Below the pieces are notes generated by a model that was not told the origin of the DNA, ran no database searches, and saw nothing but the letters and a program-made list of their open reading frames with translations. Both the position numbers and the translations under genes were made by a program. Of a DNA stretch of 64,000 nucleotides, positions 45,741 to 59,204 are shown piece by piece (the stretch's first letter is position 1; every line of letters starts with the position of its first letter). This stretch comes from Camellia lanceoleosa (taxonomy: Eukaryota > Streptophyta > Magnoliopsida > Ericales > Theaceae): the NCBI GenBank assembly GCA_025200525.1, contig CM045758.1, positions 59,057,649 through 59,121,648 on the forward strand. The letters are read 5' to 3'.

Positions 45741-46299
45741 TGTCTATCTTTATCTCATTTGAATTTTATGTGTTTATTGTGTTTGTGAAAATGTGAATGT
45801 AGGTGCAATGTGGATAAAATAGGGTTTATGAATGTGAAAATGTTATGAATTGATGAAAATGTTGGTAGAATAGGGTTTGTGAATATAAAAATGTTGTGAA
45901 TTGAAATTGATATCAATGTGGGTAGAATAGACTTTGTGAATTGAAATTGTGGTTTTGAATTAGTAAAATGTTGTGGTTTTGAATTGTGAAAATTTTCTCG
46001 GGTTTTCAATTGAATGTGAAATCATAAATTAGGGTTAGGGTTTTGAATTGTGAAATCAGAAATTAGGGTTAGGGTTTCAGAAATTAGGGTTTTGAATTGT
46101 GAAACCTGTCTATATTTTTTAAATTGAATTTTTTTTTTGTTTTTTTTGCTTGTTAATCATGTCTATATGGTTAAATCTTCTTATTCTTTCGCTTACCTCT
46201 TAAGCTACATCATTAGGCCACTATAACTAGTACAAACAATTTTTTTGGGTTGTTTTAGGAAATATGTTAAAAGCTAATTTTTCATTTTTTTTAAAACTT

Positions 46300-46412
46300 T
46301 TTTTGAAAAACGTGTACAAAAGTAGAGAAATGATGTGATCCCAAAAAAATTAGAAGTCAAAAAATGACTTTTAACCTCTTTGTCAAAAGAGGCCTTTCAA
46401 GTCGTCCTCAAA
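46300..46412. mobile_element. MITE fragment related to 7600-7739
   Basis: 'gaaaaacgtgtacaaaagta' followed by 'gagaaatgatgtgat' matches the core of the Tourist-like MITE at 7600-7739 (gaaaagatgtgcagaaaagta, gagaggtgatgtgac), and a terminal 'aaaagaggcct' remains at its end. The left terminal repeat is missing. Confidence 0.5.
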
Positions 46413-47155
46413 AATGCTATTACCAAAACATTTTATATAAATAAAAAAATTTTGTTTAAAAATTATGTTTGAAAAAATTAAAATTTTTGATTTATAAAAT
46501 AACTCATTCTCGAGAATTTTTATCCACTTGAACTATCCACTTGACTTATTTCCTATGCGTCTGGATTATGTTTGTTTAATTAAACTTTATATTTTTATGA
46601 TAGTCGGATGTCTGAATCAGTTTACGTATTTCTCGACTAATCTTAGAATCCACACCAAACGTCTCTCCATGTAGATCGGACAAATCTCAAATAATACCTA
46701 TAAACATGACCTCAAGAAATTGATAACACATAATGAGAGTTCAACTTGAGACCTGAAAGGAGCATACCTAATTTTTAACACATAATGAGAGCTCATTAAT
46801 ATTAATGAAACTCAAGTTTGACTCGGTTCGATAATTTTTTTTAATGTTATTTATATTGTTTAAATAAAAATAAACGAGTCGAGCTTGACGAACCGAGCCG
46901 AGCCCTTAACAAGCTCAGTCGAGCTTGTTCATGAAAAGTTCGGCTCATTTGCAGCCCTATTTGAAACGACTCATGATTGGGAATACAAAAAGAAGTTGAT
47001 TTCAAATATCACCATACTTTACTTGAAATAATATAAAATTACAACTCATAATTATTAACTTTCAAATTTTTTATTTTTATCTTTTATAATTAAGTATCTA
47101 AGTCAATTTATACACACCTCAACTAAATTTAAAATTATAGACAATGCATCAAACG

Positions 47156-48235
47156 AGAGTCTTAAAGCATTCTAATTAATAGTCCATAGAAATTTCCTAG
47201 GTAAAAAAAAAAGAAAAAAAAAATGGCTCTTTGGTGGCTAAGCCTGTGTTTCATAATACCAAATAATTGCTGCGGATGACCCAATAAATTGACATAGATT
47301 AGTATCCAAAATTTACTACATAGATTTAACCACCAACATAAGCCTGTAAGCCAAGGCACAAATCTCTTTTGAGAACATGAAAAAAATTAATTTATTGGTT
47401 TATTTTGATTATATTATCTCTTTATTTTTTTGTTGTATGTTTAAAAAAAAAAAGAGTAAATAAATTAATTTTTTTCTTACTTTTCAAAACAAGCCAAAAT
47501 GAGCTATTTGTTTGAATTTCATAACAAAGCCTCTATGACCTCTAAAAAGTGGACGAGGGTTACCATTTCACATAGGAAATAACTTTGTCATTAAGGTCCC
47601 TAATAGCACAAGTTTGAGCAAATAAAATTAACTTCTCTTTAATTGTCCATAAATCTCAAGAATTGGATCACCAGTTTTAAAAAATTTAATATATGCATGA
47701 AAAGAGAGTCTTAAAACATTCTAATTAATAGTCCATAGAAATTTCCTAGGTAAGAAGAAAAGAAAAAAAAAATGGCACTTAGATGGCTAAGCCTGTGTTT
47801 CATAATACCAAATAATTACTACGGATGGCCCAATAGATTGACATGGATTAGTATCCAAAATTTATTACATAGATTTAACCACCAACATAAGCCCATAAGC
47901 CAAGGCACAAACCTCTTTTGACAACATGAAAAAAATTAATTTATTGGTTTTTTTTTATTATATTATCTCTCTATTATTTTTTTTTTGTATGTTTAAAAAA
48001 AAAGAATAAATAAATTAATTTTTTTTCTTACTTTTCAAAACAAGCCAAAATGAGCTTTTTGTTTGAATTTCATAACAAAGCCTCTATGACCTCTAAAAAG
48101 TGGACGAGGGTTACCATTTCACATAGGAAATAACTTTGTCATTAAGGTTCCTAATGGCACAAGTTTGAGCAAATAAAATTAACTTCTCTTTAATTGTCCA
48201 TAAATCTCAAGAATTGGACCACCAGTTTTAAAAAA
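47156..48235. repeat. Tandem duplication, 549-bp unit
   Basis: agagtcttaaa(g/a)cattctaa begins two copies (47156 and 47705) that are almost identical to their ends at 'caccagttttaaaaaatt'. Neither copy encodes a recognisable protein. The high similarity implies a recent event inside the presumed transposase leader intron. Confidence 0.9.
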
Positions 48236-48239
48236 TTAA

Positions 48240-50500
48240 GAACAGTGTTTGAAACCTCTATTTGATATTGTCCAAATCAATCGAGTTATTTCAACTCAAT
48301 GAAAAAAATAATAATTTCATACAAAACTTACACTATGATTTAAGATTTTTGTATGACTTGTCCAATTTTGTCCAATCTCACTGAATAAAAACAATACTTG
48401 ATAGAATGAAGTTGTTTTAAAATTATACTATAAAATTATATGAAGACAAAAATAAAACGAGAATCTTCATAATGTCTTAAGATTCAAAATTAGTAATCCA
48501 TGATGCTATTTATTAAATAAAAATACTAAAAAAATAGAAATTAAATGTGTAATATATATATGTCTACTTTATCAAAATACTAAAAAATAGATCAAGATTT
48601 ATCAAAATAAAACAAAATAAGTGTTTTTTAAATTGCTCCCACTTACATGTGTACAATTAAATCATTGCCTAAATTAAGGGTTGTGTAGAGTTATTATTTA
48701 TTTATTTATTTGGAGTCAATGCCTTTTAGAAATTGATCATATTGAGGGAGGGAGGCCCTTGTCGCAATGGTAAGGTTATTTTATTATGCTGATAAAAATA
48801 TAAAATAAAATAATTCTATTATAATTCGAGTGTTATGAATTCAAATCATAGCTCAATAAGGTACGTGCATATATCTGATCTTCCTCTAAACTTTGCCATG
48901 ATTGTAATCTTTGGAATTGCCCCTTTACAGATCTTGTAAATCAAAATGGGTCACTAGCTAAAAATCTTATAGTATTGTTATAAACAAACAAAATTGATCA
49001 TAAAATTGAATACAAATACATATATACGCAAAAAATTTTATAGAGTTTGTTAGTATTTTAAAAATTTTTATCCATCTATATACATTTTGTGTACAGTTCT
49101 ATAACCATTTTTGTGTTCTTAGACTTATTCAAAATCTGAAGTTATTGTTGCTATGTGATTCAAAATTTCTTTTTGTTTCAAATTCAACAAACATTTTAGT
49201 ATAGGACATCTATACATGTGTATGAATTCAAAAAGGATCATATGAACAAAGCATATCCAACCTCAAAAAGAAATGTTTTGATGTCGCATAGAGTGACTTA
49301 ATCATATACAAAAGTTACCATATTATAAAATTAATTAGGGCTTTTTAAAAATAAATAAAATTAAATTAATGGTAGTGCTTGGATGGCTCCACTCGTTTGA
49401 TGCATTTTAAGCATTTTAATAAATTTATATTATTACAAGGATGCTTAATCCAACGGGGAAGGCTATTACCCATCAAATTGACTATCTTATTGAAGATAAT
49501 TGATGATTATTCCCAAGTTTCCATGTGAAGAGAAATAGACTATCTAGATGAGTAGTCTTACATGAAAGAAACTTTCCAAAAGTTATTTTTTGAGTGAAGT
49601 ATTTTTACCAAAAGAAATGGAACCAAGTTTTCAAAATGTAACAGTGCATTTAAAGAGTGGCGATGGGTTATGGGGCAAGGGGGAAGGGAGGATGATTGTA
49701 GAGGCAGTGTGGGTTTTGATGGCGTTAGGTTGTAGCAGGAGGTTTCAATGGCGAAAGAGATGGGGAAGGAGAGAGAGTTTATCCACTGTGTGAGGTGCAT
49801 GGTTATATTTAAATGGATAGTTAGGATAGTTTGTGATCTAGTATGGTCAAGTTTATTTCAAAGGGGTATAAAGTATTACATTCAAGGTAAAATCTTGTTT
49901 GGTAATAAGGACAAAGTGAAAATTGTTGACGATGTTGAAAAAGTTACCAGAAAAAATAAGTGAACAAAGTCCATGATGATATAAATGTCACTTATAGGAA
50001 AATATAAAATTGTCTTTTGACTCCCACAACTTCCTTTCATCAAGTATCCGCCTAAACAAATTCAAATAACCAACACAAAAATAAAAGCATGTTAATTTAC
50101 AAAAATCAAATCAACACTGAAATATTACCAAAACAAAGAAGAAGAAACATGGAAAAAGAAAAAATGTACATTTGTCGTGCACAAGAGCATGATGTTAATC
50201 GTAATAAATAATGGAAAAAGCAGAACGCAGGAGTTCCATAGACAGTTATGTCAAAACAAACCAACATTCTTTATGTGTTGTAAGCTTTTTTCTAAAAAAT
50301 CTAAAACATAATAATTATTTTAACTCATATTTTAATTAAAAAATCACTAATGATTGTTGGATTACAATTGCTGATTACTTAAATAAAGTTCTTGCCTCAC
50401 AAGTAATTGTAATTGAATGAGTTAAAATTCATATAATTCTTTTAGAAGTAAAATCCAACATAAGTATATTGTTGATATTTTAATGTTTTTTGTTTCATTG
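48240..50500. other. AT-rich DNA, presumed MULE intron/leader
   Basis: No gene is supported. Opposing frames at 49558-49963 lack any family resemblance. A word 'atgatt.ttgaattcaaatc' near 48836 and (TTTA)n near 48690 are simple features. Confidence 0.45.
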
Positions 50501-50510
50501 AAGCAAGTAC

Positions 50511-53338
50511 ATGGAGACTGTTCCAATTATCTGCTACTGGGGGGGAAACATAATTCGAGATCCCGATGAAGGTGTGTCATATGATGCTGAGCCGAAAGGG
50601 ATATATGGGGTGCAACTTGGCACCATGCTTAGCAATTTGGAGGAGATGTTCATGTCCAAGGTGGCAAGTTACGGGAAAAGTGTCTGATTGAACTTTAAAT
50701 GTAGATATCCTTATCGCCAGTGGCGAGCAATTAGCAAATACAAGATATTACCGATCAATGACGATGAGGCGTTGAACACCGTATTAAGTATCGGTGCAAG
50801 TTTCCAACCACCAAATTGTTTGAAAGTGTACATTGGTAAAGAGGTTGTACACAATGTCCCGAATATGACACAGATGGATTCTCGTCCGTTCACTACATTA
50901 CTGACACATGGGATTGACACGACAGCGTTTCAGTCTCCTATGTATAAATCAGATCAATGTTATGTAGTGGGCTACACACAACAGACATTTGAGGGCCATG
51001 GTGTACAATCAAGTTCACGTGGTGGAAATGATTATGAATTTCACAATAACATAGAAGATGTGCCCACCTGCAGTCATCATACCACTCCAGTTGAAGTTGC
51101 TGGTAATATGACTGAAACAGTGAACTATGTGCAGTTTGTTGACAAGGACATGTACGGTCCTGATGTCGCTCTAGACGATGATGAGAATGAAATGTGTGAT
51201 GAAAAAAATTTATTGGGTGGATCAGATGATGATGATGAAGAAGATGATGCCGATGATCCCGTTGACCTTGACAATGCCCTCATTCCACCTAGACCTGAAA
51301 TCCCTTTCTATGAGAACATTCACATGGGTGGTGATTTTGACATGAGTAGCCGTGATGTCGTTCCCCGTAACCGGATCTGGAATGCTGAAAATCCAGAGTT
51401 AGACAAATGGATGGTTTTCGTTGATAAGAAGCAACTTGTACGTGCTGTGAAATTGTACCATGCAACAAATAATTGAGAGTATAAAGTGGTTGACTCCAAG
51501 CGAGACCTTTAAGTGTCTGCTTGCAAGCACGATTGCAAATGGTGGTTGTGTGCATCTCTTAGTAGGAAACATGGTCTTTTTGAAATAAAGCAGCACAGGG
51601 GTCCTCACCATTATTTATACCCACGAATGAGCAGGGACCACACTAATATTAGCTCCAGTTACATTGCTTCTTATCTTTTGGGACAAGTTGCGGTGAGTAT
51701 AAAAAATAAATGTTTACATATATATACATATTTGTTTGTTTATAGTGTTCACACCAAAATAATCCAACTCATATTTGATTGTCGTATGCAGAATGAACCT
51801 GATATGCCAATTAAGAATGTCATCGAAGATATCAAAAAGACCATGAACTATAGTATATCATACAAGAAGGCGTGGCATGCAAGGGCAAAGGCAATTAGAA
51901 TGGTATTCGGGGATTGGGATGAATCATATAGGCAGTTGCCTAAATTCATGCATGCATTACAGACATCTAATCCTGGCACCATCGTTCAATGGAAGCATAG
52001 ATATACCGGAGGCACAACCATTATGCCCGTCTTCCACTTTGTTTTCTTGTCTGTCAAACCCGTCATTGATGGCTTCATATATTGTAAGCTTGTTATAACC
52101 ATAGATAGTACATTCTTATACGGTAAATACACTAGTGTGTTGCTTGTAGCAACGATTGTCACTGCCAATGGCAAAGTATTACCGCTTGCATTCGCTGTTG
52201 TCAACAAGGAGAGTTTGGAGTCTTGGTCGTTCTTCATTTCAAATATCAAGGAACATATTGTCATGGATCGACAGGGAGTGACCTTGATATCTGATCGAGC
52301 TGAGAGTATTTTAACTGTTGTGAGGTGGCATTGGCTGAATCCCTCGCTCCAATTTGTTGGATATCATCGGCACTGCCTTCGACATGTTTGTTGTAACTTT
52401 AACACAAAGTTCAAAAATAAGGAGCTGAAACAACATCTATGGAAAACAAGGAGTGCTCATCAACGACGAAAGTGTAATGCTTACTTAGAATAGATACAGG
52501 CTATTAACCAAGATGCCATCGATTGGGTCCACAAGATGAATCTTGTGGAGTGGGCCCTTGCGTATGACGGTGGATATCGGTGGGGGGGTATTGACCAACA
52601 ATGATGCAGAGTGCTTCAACAGCATCTTGAAAGGTGCAAGTAACTTACCTATCTCAATTATGGTTGAATTTACATTTCGACGGCTCGTAAAATATTTTGA
52701 CGAGATGGGAGCCCAAGCTGAAATAGATGTACAGAATGAGTTCCAATACCCTAGAGAGATGCAAAAAACTATTGAGGAGGGCATCGCAAGGAGAAATACT
52801 TTCCGGTTGATATCGTACGACATGTTAGTTTGTAATGTAAACTAAATTGTTCTTATTATGTTCTTAAGTTAATTACACCTAAAAACATGAACTTGATTAG
52901 TTTGTATTAATATTGTCTAATAGGCCCCGCCGCGTATTTGAGGTGCAAACATCTTTTCGCCATGAACGAGGTCGCAATACACAGATTGTGCGGATGAATA
53001 AACCCATGTGCAGTTGTGGGAAATATGAGATAAGACACTATCCATGTTCCCATATGCTTGCTGTAATGTTTGAATGCGGTGACAATCCATTCAAGTACGT
53101 TGATCTAGTATATAGGCTTCCTGTATACATGAGGGTTTGGGAAACTAAATTCAATCCAATACCGCATCAAGATTATTGAGATGATCCGCAGTGGACCTTA
53201 ATGCCTAATGTACTTCGTCTGCGAGAAGTAAAACGGAGTCGTACATCTATGTCTCGTATTCCGAATGAGATGGATATATCAGATAGGCGTTTGACCGCTC
53301 GTTGCAGTGAATGTCGTGAGACAGTCATGACAAAGTAA
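50511..53338 (+). pseudogene. MuDR-type MULE transposase
   Basis: The ATG at 50511 opens METVPIICYWGG, an N-terminal region typical of MULE transposases, followed by an acidic stretch (51220-51290, DDDDEEDDADDP) and the MuDR DNA-binding domain (KWMVFVDKKQLVRAVKLYHA, then VSACKHDCKWWLCASL). An intron (51693-51791, GTGAGT...TGCAG) precedes a DUF-like helix region and the catalytic core: first Asp in VITIDSTFLYGKY, second in LISDRAESI, HRHCLRH, and the Glu in NNDAECFNSILKGASNLP. A second intron lies near 52845-52919. The SWIM zinc finger (CSCGKYEIRHYPCSHMLAVM, CXC...CXH) closes the domain order. Stops at 50685, 51474, 51510, 52491 and 53177 and a one-base insertion in the G-run near 52581 disable it. 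The usual catalytic-region Gly after the first Asp is Ser here. Confidence 0.9.
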
Positions 53339-54528
53339 CATGTCCCAAGCGACTTGGTCGATGAAGACTATGTAATACTTACATATTGTAATAGATTATT
53401 TTCTAATTCTTTATTTGTAATAGATCATTTAATTCTTTATTTTTTAATTCTTTATTTATAAACAAGGTCGTACATTTAAATAGATTATTTTGTATTTGTA
53501 ATAGGTCATTTCTAATTTTTAAGTCTTTATATATTGTAATTGTTTTATATTAAAAAAAAAAATTACAACTAACATACTAAGCAAATAAATTAAACTAAAT
53601 ATGTATGCAAAAACATTTAACTGTACCACATAGGCCTAAGTTTTTTATTGTGTACTTGATTGAAAATGTGTATTACAAAATTCTATACTTAATCACATAG
53701 TTCTTCTACCATTTGAAAATTTAATATTTATGAATAAATTTAATATTTTCGATTGCTGCAAGCATTTTTCACATTTACAATTTATGAATACATTTACATA
53801 ATTTAAACATTTTATACTTTATTGAAACTTTTAGCATTACAAAATCAATAATTAAGTTTTGTCAAATATGCCATAAATGTAATCATCAACCTATTATTGA
53901 AGAAAAAAAAATTTTTGTCATTCAATTTTTTGGCAAATATTTATGTAGGAAAACTATCGACATGTTACTGCACTATGTTCATGGTCATTATTAAGCTTAT
54001 GTAACTGAGATCCTAAAATTATTTTGAAAAATATTTCTATATTAGTTATAGCGTATATAACGGTAGGTTTTATTGAATTATTTATCTTATTTAATGACAC
54101 ATAATTTTAAATCTTAAAGTACAAATATATATATATATATATATTTAAAAATCATAAGTTATGGAATAATTATAGTTTTTTTTTAATGAGTATTGAGAGA
54201 TTTTAGTGAATTGCTTCCATGTTAGTGGCACACAAATTGATAATTTTAAAATAACCGACCACATTTTTTTTTCAAGTCGTCATGTATGGAATAATTAGAG
54301 TTTAATTGTTATAGTTAAATTATAGTTAACCAATAGAGTTTTTTGAAATAAAAATTAATTACATTTTAGTGAGTTGCTTCCATATATAGTATCACACAAA
54401 TTTAAATTTTGAAATAGTTGAGCATACTTTTTTTTTTTTACAAATCGTAATTTATGGAATAATTACAGTTTTTCTGTTATGATTAAATGAGACTTTTATT
54501 GTTATGATCTACTATTTCACTTGTACAG
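53339..54528. other. AT-rich spacer between transposase and mobile-domain genes
   Basis: No gene was seen. An (AT)n tract lies near 54127-54145. 'tcacacaaatt(g/t)a' and 'gagtTgcttccat' words repeat near 54205-54240 and 54370-54400, suggesting a local duplication. Confidence 0.5.
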
Positions 54529-57170
54529 GCTTCATAGCACATCTACCTGATGAGGTCCCACTTTTCAGTCATCCGCATCGGGCCGACAGTATATGGGAGG
54601 ATCCGGTATGCAATAACGTTTGTTGGACTTTACGCTTACAATGAAAATACCCTGCATTTTGTTTTATATTACGTAATAATGCTATAATTTAAACTAGTCA
54701 TTCTGTTATGCAGGATGAAGCACGCATCGTGTTGACATGCCGGCGGGCAGATTCCGGCCTGTGGGAGCATTTATTGGACCATAGAGTCTTGCAGTATAAA
54801 TTACGTGCGGGATTCTGTGGTGTGCACCGTATCGGGCATATTAGACTGGGCCACCCACTCATCACTACTCTCGTTGAGAGGTGGCGCACAGAGACTCATA
54901 CATTCCATTTTTCCATCGGAGAGGCCACCGTCACATTGCAGAACGTATCTGTCCTATATGGTCTACGGATTGAGGGGAGAGCAGTTACTGGTGTTGACCC
55001 ATCATTGATAAGGGAGCAATGGATAGCTCTATGTGGTGAGCTATTAGGAGTAGCACTTGCACCTGCAGACTTACAAGCAGGTAGACTGAGGGTGAGGTGG
55101 CTGGCCGAACAGTTTGGTCCTCTTCCAACTCAGGCTCTAGATGAGTTAGTACAGCAGCATGCCCGAGCATATATTCTGTGGCTTATTAGGGGGGTACTTC
55201 TCCCTGATAAGTCACAGAACCTGCTCAAGCTGATGTACTTGCCACTGCTGAGAGATGTTGACACCATCGGCCAGTACAATTGGGGTGGCACGGCATTGGC
55301 ATGCTTGTATAGGATGCTATGTCGAGCAGATCAGGTGGGTGCGAAGGAGATCGGAGGACCACTTGTCTTGCTACAGGTTTTTTAAGAATTTTATTACATG
55401 TCAATTCATATTGTATGACATATATTAGTATTGTAATTGCGTTCAAACTATTGCAGATTTGGGCATGGGAGAGATTGATTCGCATTGCCCCGTCTAGGCG
55501 GCAAGTGGTTGCTCCTAGTGAGCTTCCCATGGGCGAGGGAGACATGCAGTTGCCACCCGGACTTCGAGGCAGCTGGTGGAGGGTTGACTTCGGCCACGAG
55601 GTCGTATCGACCCACGTAGCCGTCGTTTATAGAGACCAGCTTGACCGGATGATAGAGGGCGATGTATGAAATTTAAATACATAAATTGTAGTTGTCTTGT
55701 TCATTGTATATGTTTTGAGTTCACGAGCGAATTTTAATATACTTGCCGTTATTATAGTTTATCTGGCAGCCTTATGTTGGGGTCCTCAGTATGCTCCTAG
55801 ACTACTGCCGATTGGGTCAGGACATATGGATGGCGACAGTGCCACTTATTTGTTTTGACGTGGTTGAGTGGCATCTCCCTGATCGAGTCCTTCGACAGTT
55901 TGGTCGGGTCTAGTCCGTGCCGGATCAGTTCGATATTGACTGGCTGTTGCATGTGATTGACAGGCGTGGTCGAGCTGGCACTAACTGGAATCTATTTTAT
56001 ATGCGATATATCTGATTGTATGGATGCCGATGGGACCGAGCGATGAGGTGCTCCTCTTCGAATTCTTATATGTTGTGGTATTGGCGACATACACACCTAT
56101 TGGTCGGTAATCTGAGCCACCTGTCTGAGTATGGATATCAGAGAGTTGGGCCTTCTCTTGAGGCGTTTGTAAGTATCATAGTATGTGTCAAATAATTATT
56201 AAGATCATCATTGATTTACTTTCAATCAACTGGAGCCTAATACGTTAGAATTTTTGTTCAGGTAGTTGGAGTTGGGAGGTCATATCACTTGGCTGAGGAC
56301 GCCCTTTTCAGACGTGATGGACAGCATGCCTTGCAGGCCGTTGCAGAGATCCGAGACTTATTGTACGAGGCGATCTAGCATGCCCATCGGGGAGATCGTC
56401 TGCATTTTGGCCACTACGGTGCACACAGTGCAGCAGCTGCTCCAGACACATCAACGCCGTCCACGTCAGTGCCTTCCACTTTAGCACCGGCCACATCAAG
56501 TCCTTGGACATCAGTCACCCCACCTCATGGTACCCCATACGTTTCTCCAGATGTCCTCGATGTACATCCTACCCAGCATACTGGCATACCTTATGTAGCT
56601 AACCCTGATTGGACATTGCCCCAATACATGCATGACGTTGTTACCCCACCTATTCAGTTACCACCACCACACAGTTCAGGTATGTGTAGTGTTGGAGTTG
56701 ATACATGTACATCACATACTCCCACACTACATACACCTACTTTTGTGGGGACTAGTTCGACTGCGACCATGAGTACACATGATGCAGTTCTCATTGACAT
56801 CTCCCACGTTCAGGATGAGGCCCATATTGAGGCCTCCCCTCCCCCCCCAGAGCGCGAGGGAGAGGTTGAGGTTATGGTCGTGGTGAACGTCGCGGCCGAG
56901 GTCGGGGTGCGAGCAGAGGCAAAGGTCGAGGTTGAGGTCCAGCTGCAGATCGTGATACAGTTGCACCAGATGAGGGAGTTTCACAGCTCACAGCAGTATC
57001 CGATCTTGCGCCAGAGAGAGGATCAGGGTCAGGACAGACAGGAGATGGAGGGTTACACTCATAAGCTCCACAGGCAGTCAGTGGAGGGCCACATATTCAA
57101 AGAGTGTACAGCAGGAGACCGAGGAGCGAGGTCCACGGTCGGGGTTGTGGGACTGGGGGAAGGTTAGGGT
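54529..57170 (+). pseudogene. Plant mobile domain (PMD) protein, MAIN-like / 'PP7 long form' type
   Basis: PMD proteins occur in MuDR and gypsy transposons. The host members (MAIN, MAIL1) act in silencing and genome stability. Exons 54529-54605, 54714-55376, 55457-55663 and 55758-56170 splice at GT/AG sites. Key residues are LITTLVERWRTETHTFHFSI, ATVTLQNVSVLYGLRIEGRA, LPLLRDVDTIGQYNWGG, LACLYRMLCRA, IWAWERL, FIWQPY, and ICFDVVEWHLPDRVLRQFG, which match the aminotransferase-like PMD core in order. TAG at 55911 stands where the family has Gln, and a frame change occurs near 56010. The C-terminal part (56250-57170) is Pro/Thr-rich, then after a C-run (56827) an Arg/Gly-rich tail in another frame. 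It lies 1.2 kb after the transposase on the same strand. PMD-bearing MULEs are established, so the pairing supports one element. Confidence 0.85.
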
Positions 57171-58690
57171 ATTAGAGGGTGTGATATGGAGTGTATAGTT
57201 TTTTTTATTTATAGTTTTTGTTATAGTTTTTGTAAATCAAATTTGTACAGAGGATGTAAATGTGCTATATTTATTTATTCGAAAATAGAATTTTACAATT
57301 TTTGATTCTTACTTATTTTGAGGATTTCCTAAATACTTCAAATATTCAAATCATGATATAACAATGGGTTTAAACAGGGTGATTTTATACATAAGAGATT
57401 GAAGTTGTGCTGCATTTGGTACCATGTGAATTTTCGTTTTACAATAATAAACTATATAATTTTTTATATAGTTTTTTTTTTTTAAATTTTTTTTTAAGCA
57501 TATAATTATTTCTTTACAAAAAACACAAAATAAATAATTACATAAATTTTATTTCTTATTCTGTACCTTTTTTTTCCCAAAGAAAACTTTTTCTTTGAAA
57601 CACACACACACACACACACAATTTTTGTTCAAATTACATAAAACTACCCCAAAAAAAAGGTACAGAACCTAATAATATAATAAAAAGTTTAAGAACATTG
57701 ATTTTTTTAAACAACGTGCGAACACACACTTATACAACATTAAGAAAACAAACACACAATTTTTTTATACTTTGCTTTTTTCCCCCACAAAAACAGAAAG
57801 AAAGAAAGAAAGAAAAAAGATCTTGAATAGTTGAATAGTCTTTCTCAAAAAAAGAAACAAATTTTAGTTTTTCAATAGAATGAAGATGATGAACTGTGGA
57901 ACTTACACAACAGTTTGTTATAAATTTAAAATATAAAATAAAAATAAATAAACAATAAAAAAAATAGAGAAGATGGTGAAACGTAGAACTGCATAGCAGT
58001 TTCTAAAATGTGGGAAGTGGAAAAGTGAAAGTTATTTATTGAGTTGGTAATTTATGATTTTACCCATAATTACAATTTCATATAAGTTTTAAAATAATAC
58101 ATTATTTAACAAGTTATGGTCATTTTAGGAAAAATAGAAAAAAAAATTGTAAGCCAGGCTTCAAATTCATGACACCAAAATTGGTGTTCCCCTTTAATAA
58201 TAAAATAGATTAACCCTCCAACTTGACCCAAATTCTGTAATAATAAATAGTTGCTCCAGCACCCAAATTCTGTAATTTGCCAACCCCACATTCCTTCATT
58301 CCTATCATCACTATGGCCCTCTTCACTCGAAGAACCCCAACTCCCTCTACTGGACCCTTAACCATTTGCCTTTGACGTTGTGTCATTTTTAAGAAAATAT
58401 GATTTTTGTCAACAGCCGACTCGTTGCCACCATTGGACTGGCTATTTTTATTACAACTCCAGATATTAGTGGGTGACTCATTCTCATGCCTGGTTTGAGA
58501 TTGTATTTCAACTTTACTCTCCTCAGTATTCGAAGAACCCCAAGTAGCAGAAGTTTTTGACTGAGGTATTTGTTATTTGTAGAATTACAAGAACTATTCA
58601 AAAACTATTGAAATTTCTCCCTTCATTGATAAGTCATGGATAAGCATTACAAATCCATTACAAGATAAATGGTTTGGTTATTCATCCAAA
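57171..58690. other. AT-rich spacer with simple repeats
   Basis: It holds (CA)n near 57601-57620, (GAAA)n near 57795-57815 and long T tracts. On the minus strand 58600-58120 reads through fragments such as WGSSNTEESKVEIQSQTRHE and SWGSSSEEGHSDDRNEG, a Ser/Glu-rich composition that might be a captured exon or the 3' part of the ORF at 58696-59136, but I do not recognise it. Confidence 0.4.
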
Positions 58691-58695
58691 CAATT

Positions 58696-59136
58696 TCATT
58701 TATTATCATCATCATTTGACATCTCAATATCAGATTCATATATAACATCCATGCTCCAGGCGAAGTACTGGTGTGCATCATCCATTAACCCATCTTCGGC
58801 ACACTCATTTGCGGTCTTCATTAGTTCGGACCTTTGCAAACGTTGGGTCATGCGATTAACTTCATCGCGGATACGATGCAATGCCCTTTGCAACAACTGT
58901 GGAGTGTCAGTTGACATACACATGGCTAACCGGCGAGGAAATTTAATATTAACTTCACGACATAGCTCAACGAGAATGTTTGCTCGAGTTATGCGGAATT
59001 CCCACTCAGCTCTCATGGTATTGACGGTGGCATGTGAGTAAGGCAAATTTGGATTTAATGGGAATTGAAATTCATCTTCATTTGCAACCCATTAGCGACC
59101 CATTGCTGAATATAGATCAACCACCGTATATCTCAT
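58696..59136 (-). pseudogene. Small charged ORF A of an unrecognised family
   Basis: The ATG at 59136 starts a 146-codon frame with one stop (TAA at codon 15, probably a former CAA). The body reads VANEDEFQFPLNPNLPYSHA, then TMRAEWEFRITRANILVELC, REVNIKFPRRLAMC, helical Leu/Arg-rich HRIRDEVNRMTQRLQRS, and an acidic end EMSNDDDNK. RAEW-FR begins at residue 42, against 43 in ORF B, and both frames are about 146 codons long, so A and B are homologous. A TATA box (TATAAATA, 59194-59187) stands about 50 bp before the start. It is transcribed away from ORF B, sharing the cassette at 59205-60210. I do not recognise the family; DNA- or RNA-binding is only a guess from the charge pattern. Confidence 0.6.
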
Positions 59137-59204
59137 GATGATATCGCTAGAAATAGCTATAAAAATTTTGTTGTGGTATGATGCAATATTTATACCACAT
59201 ATAT

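Noticed and set aside
49558..49963. Opposing frames of 67-80 codons
   Set aside because: No similarity between them and any TE or host family. They lie in AT-rich presumed intron DNA.
50711..57000. Minus-strand frames opposite the MuDR and PMD genes
   Set aside because: They are antisense shadows of the plus-strand coding exons.
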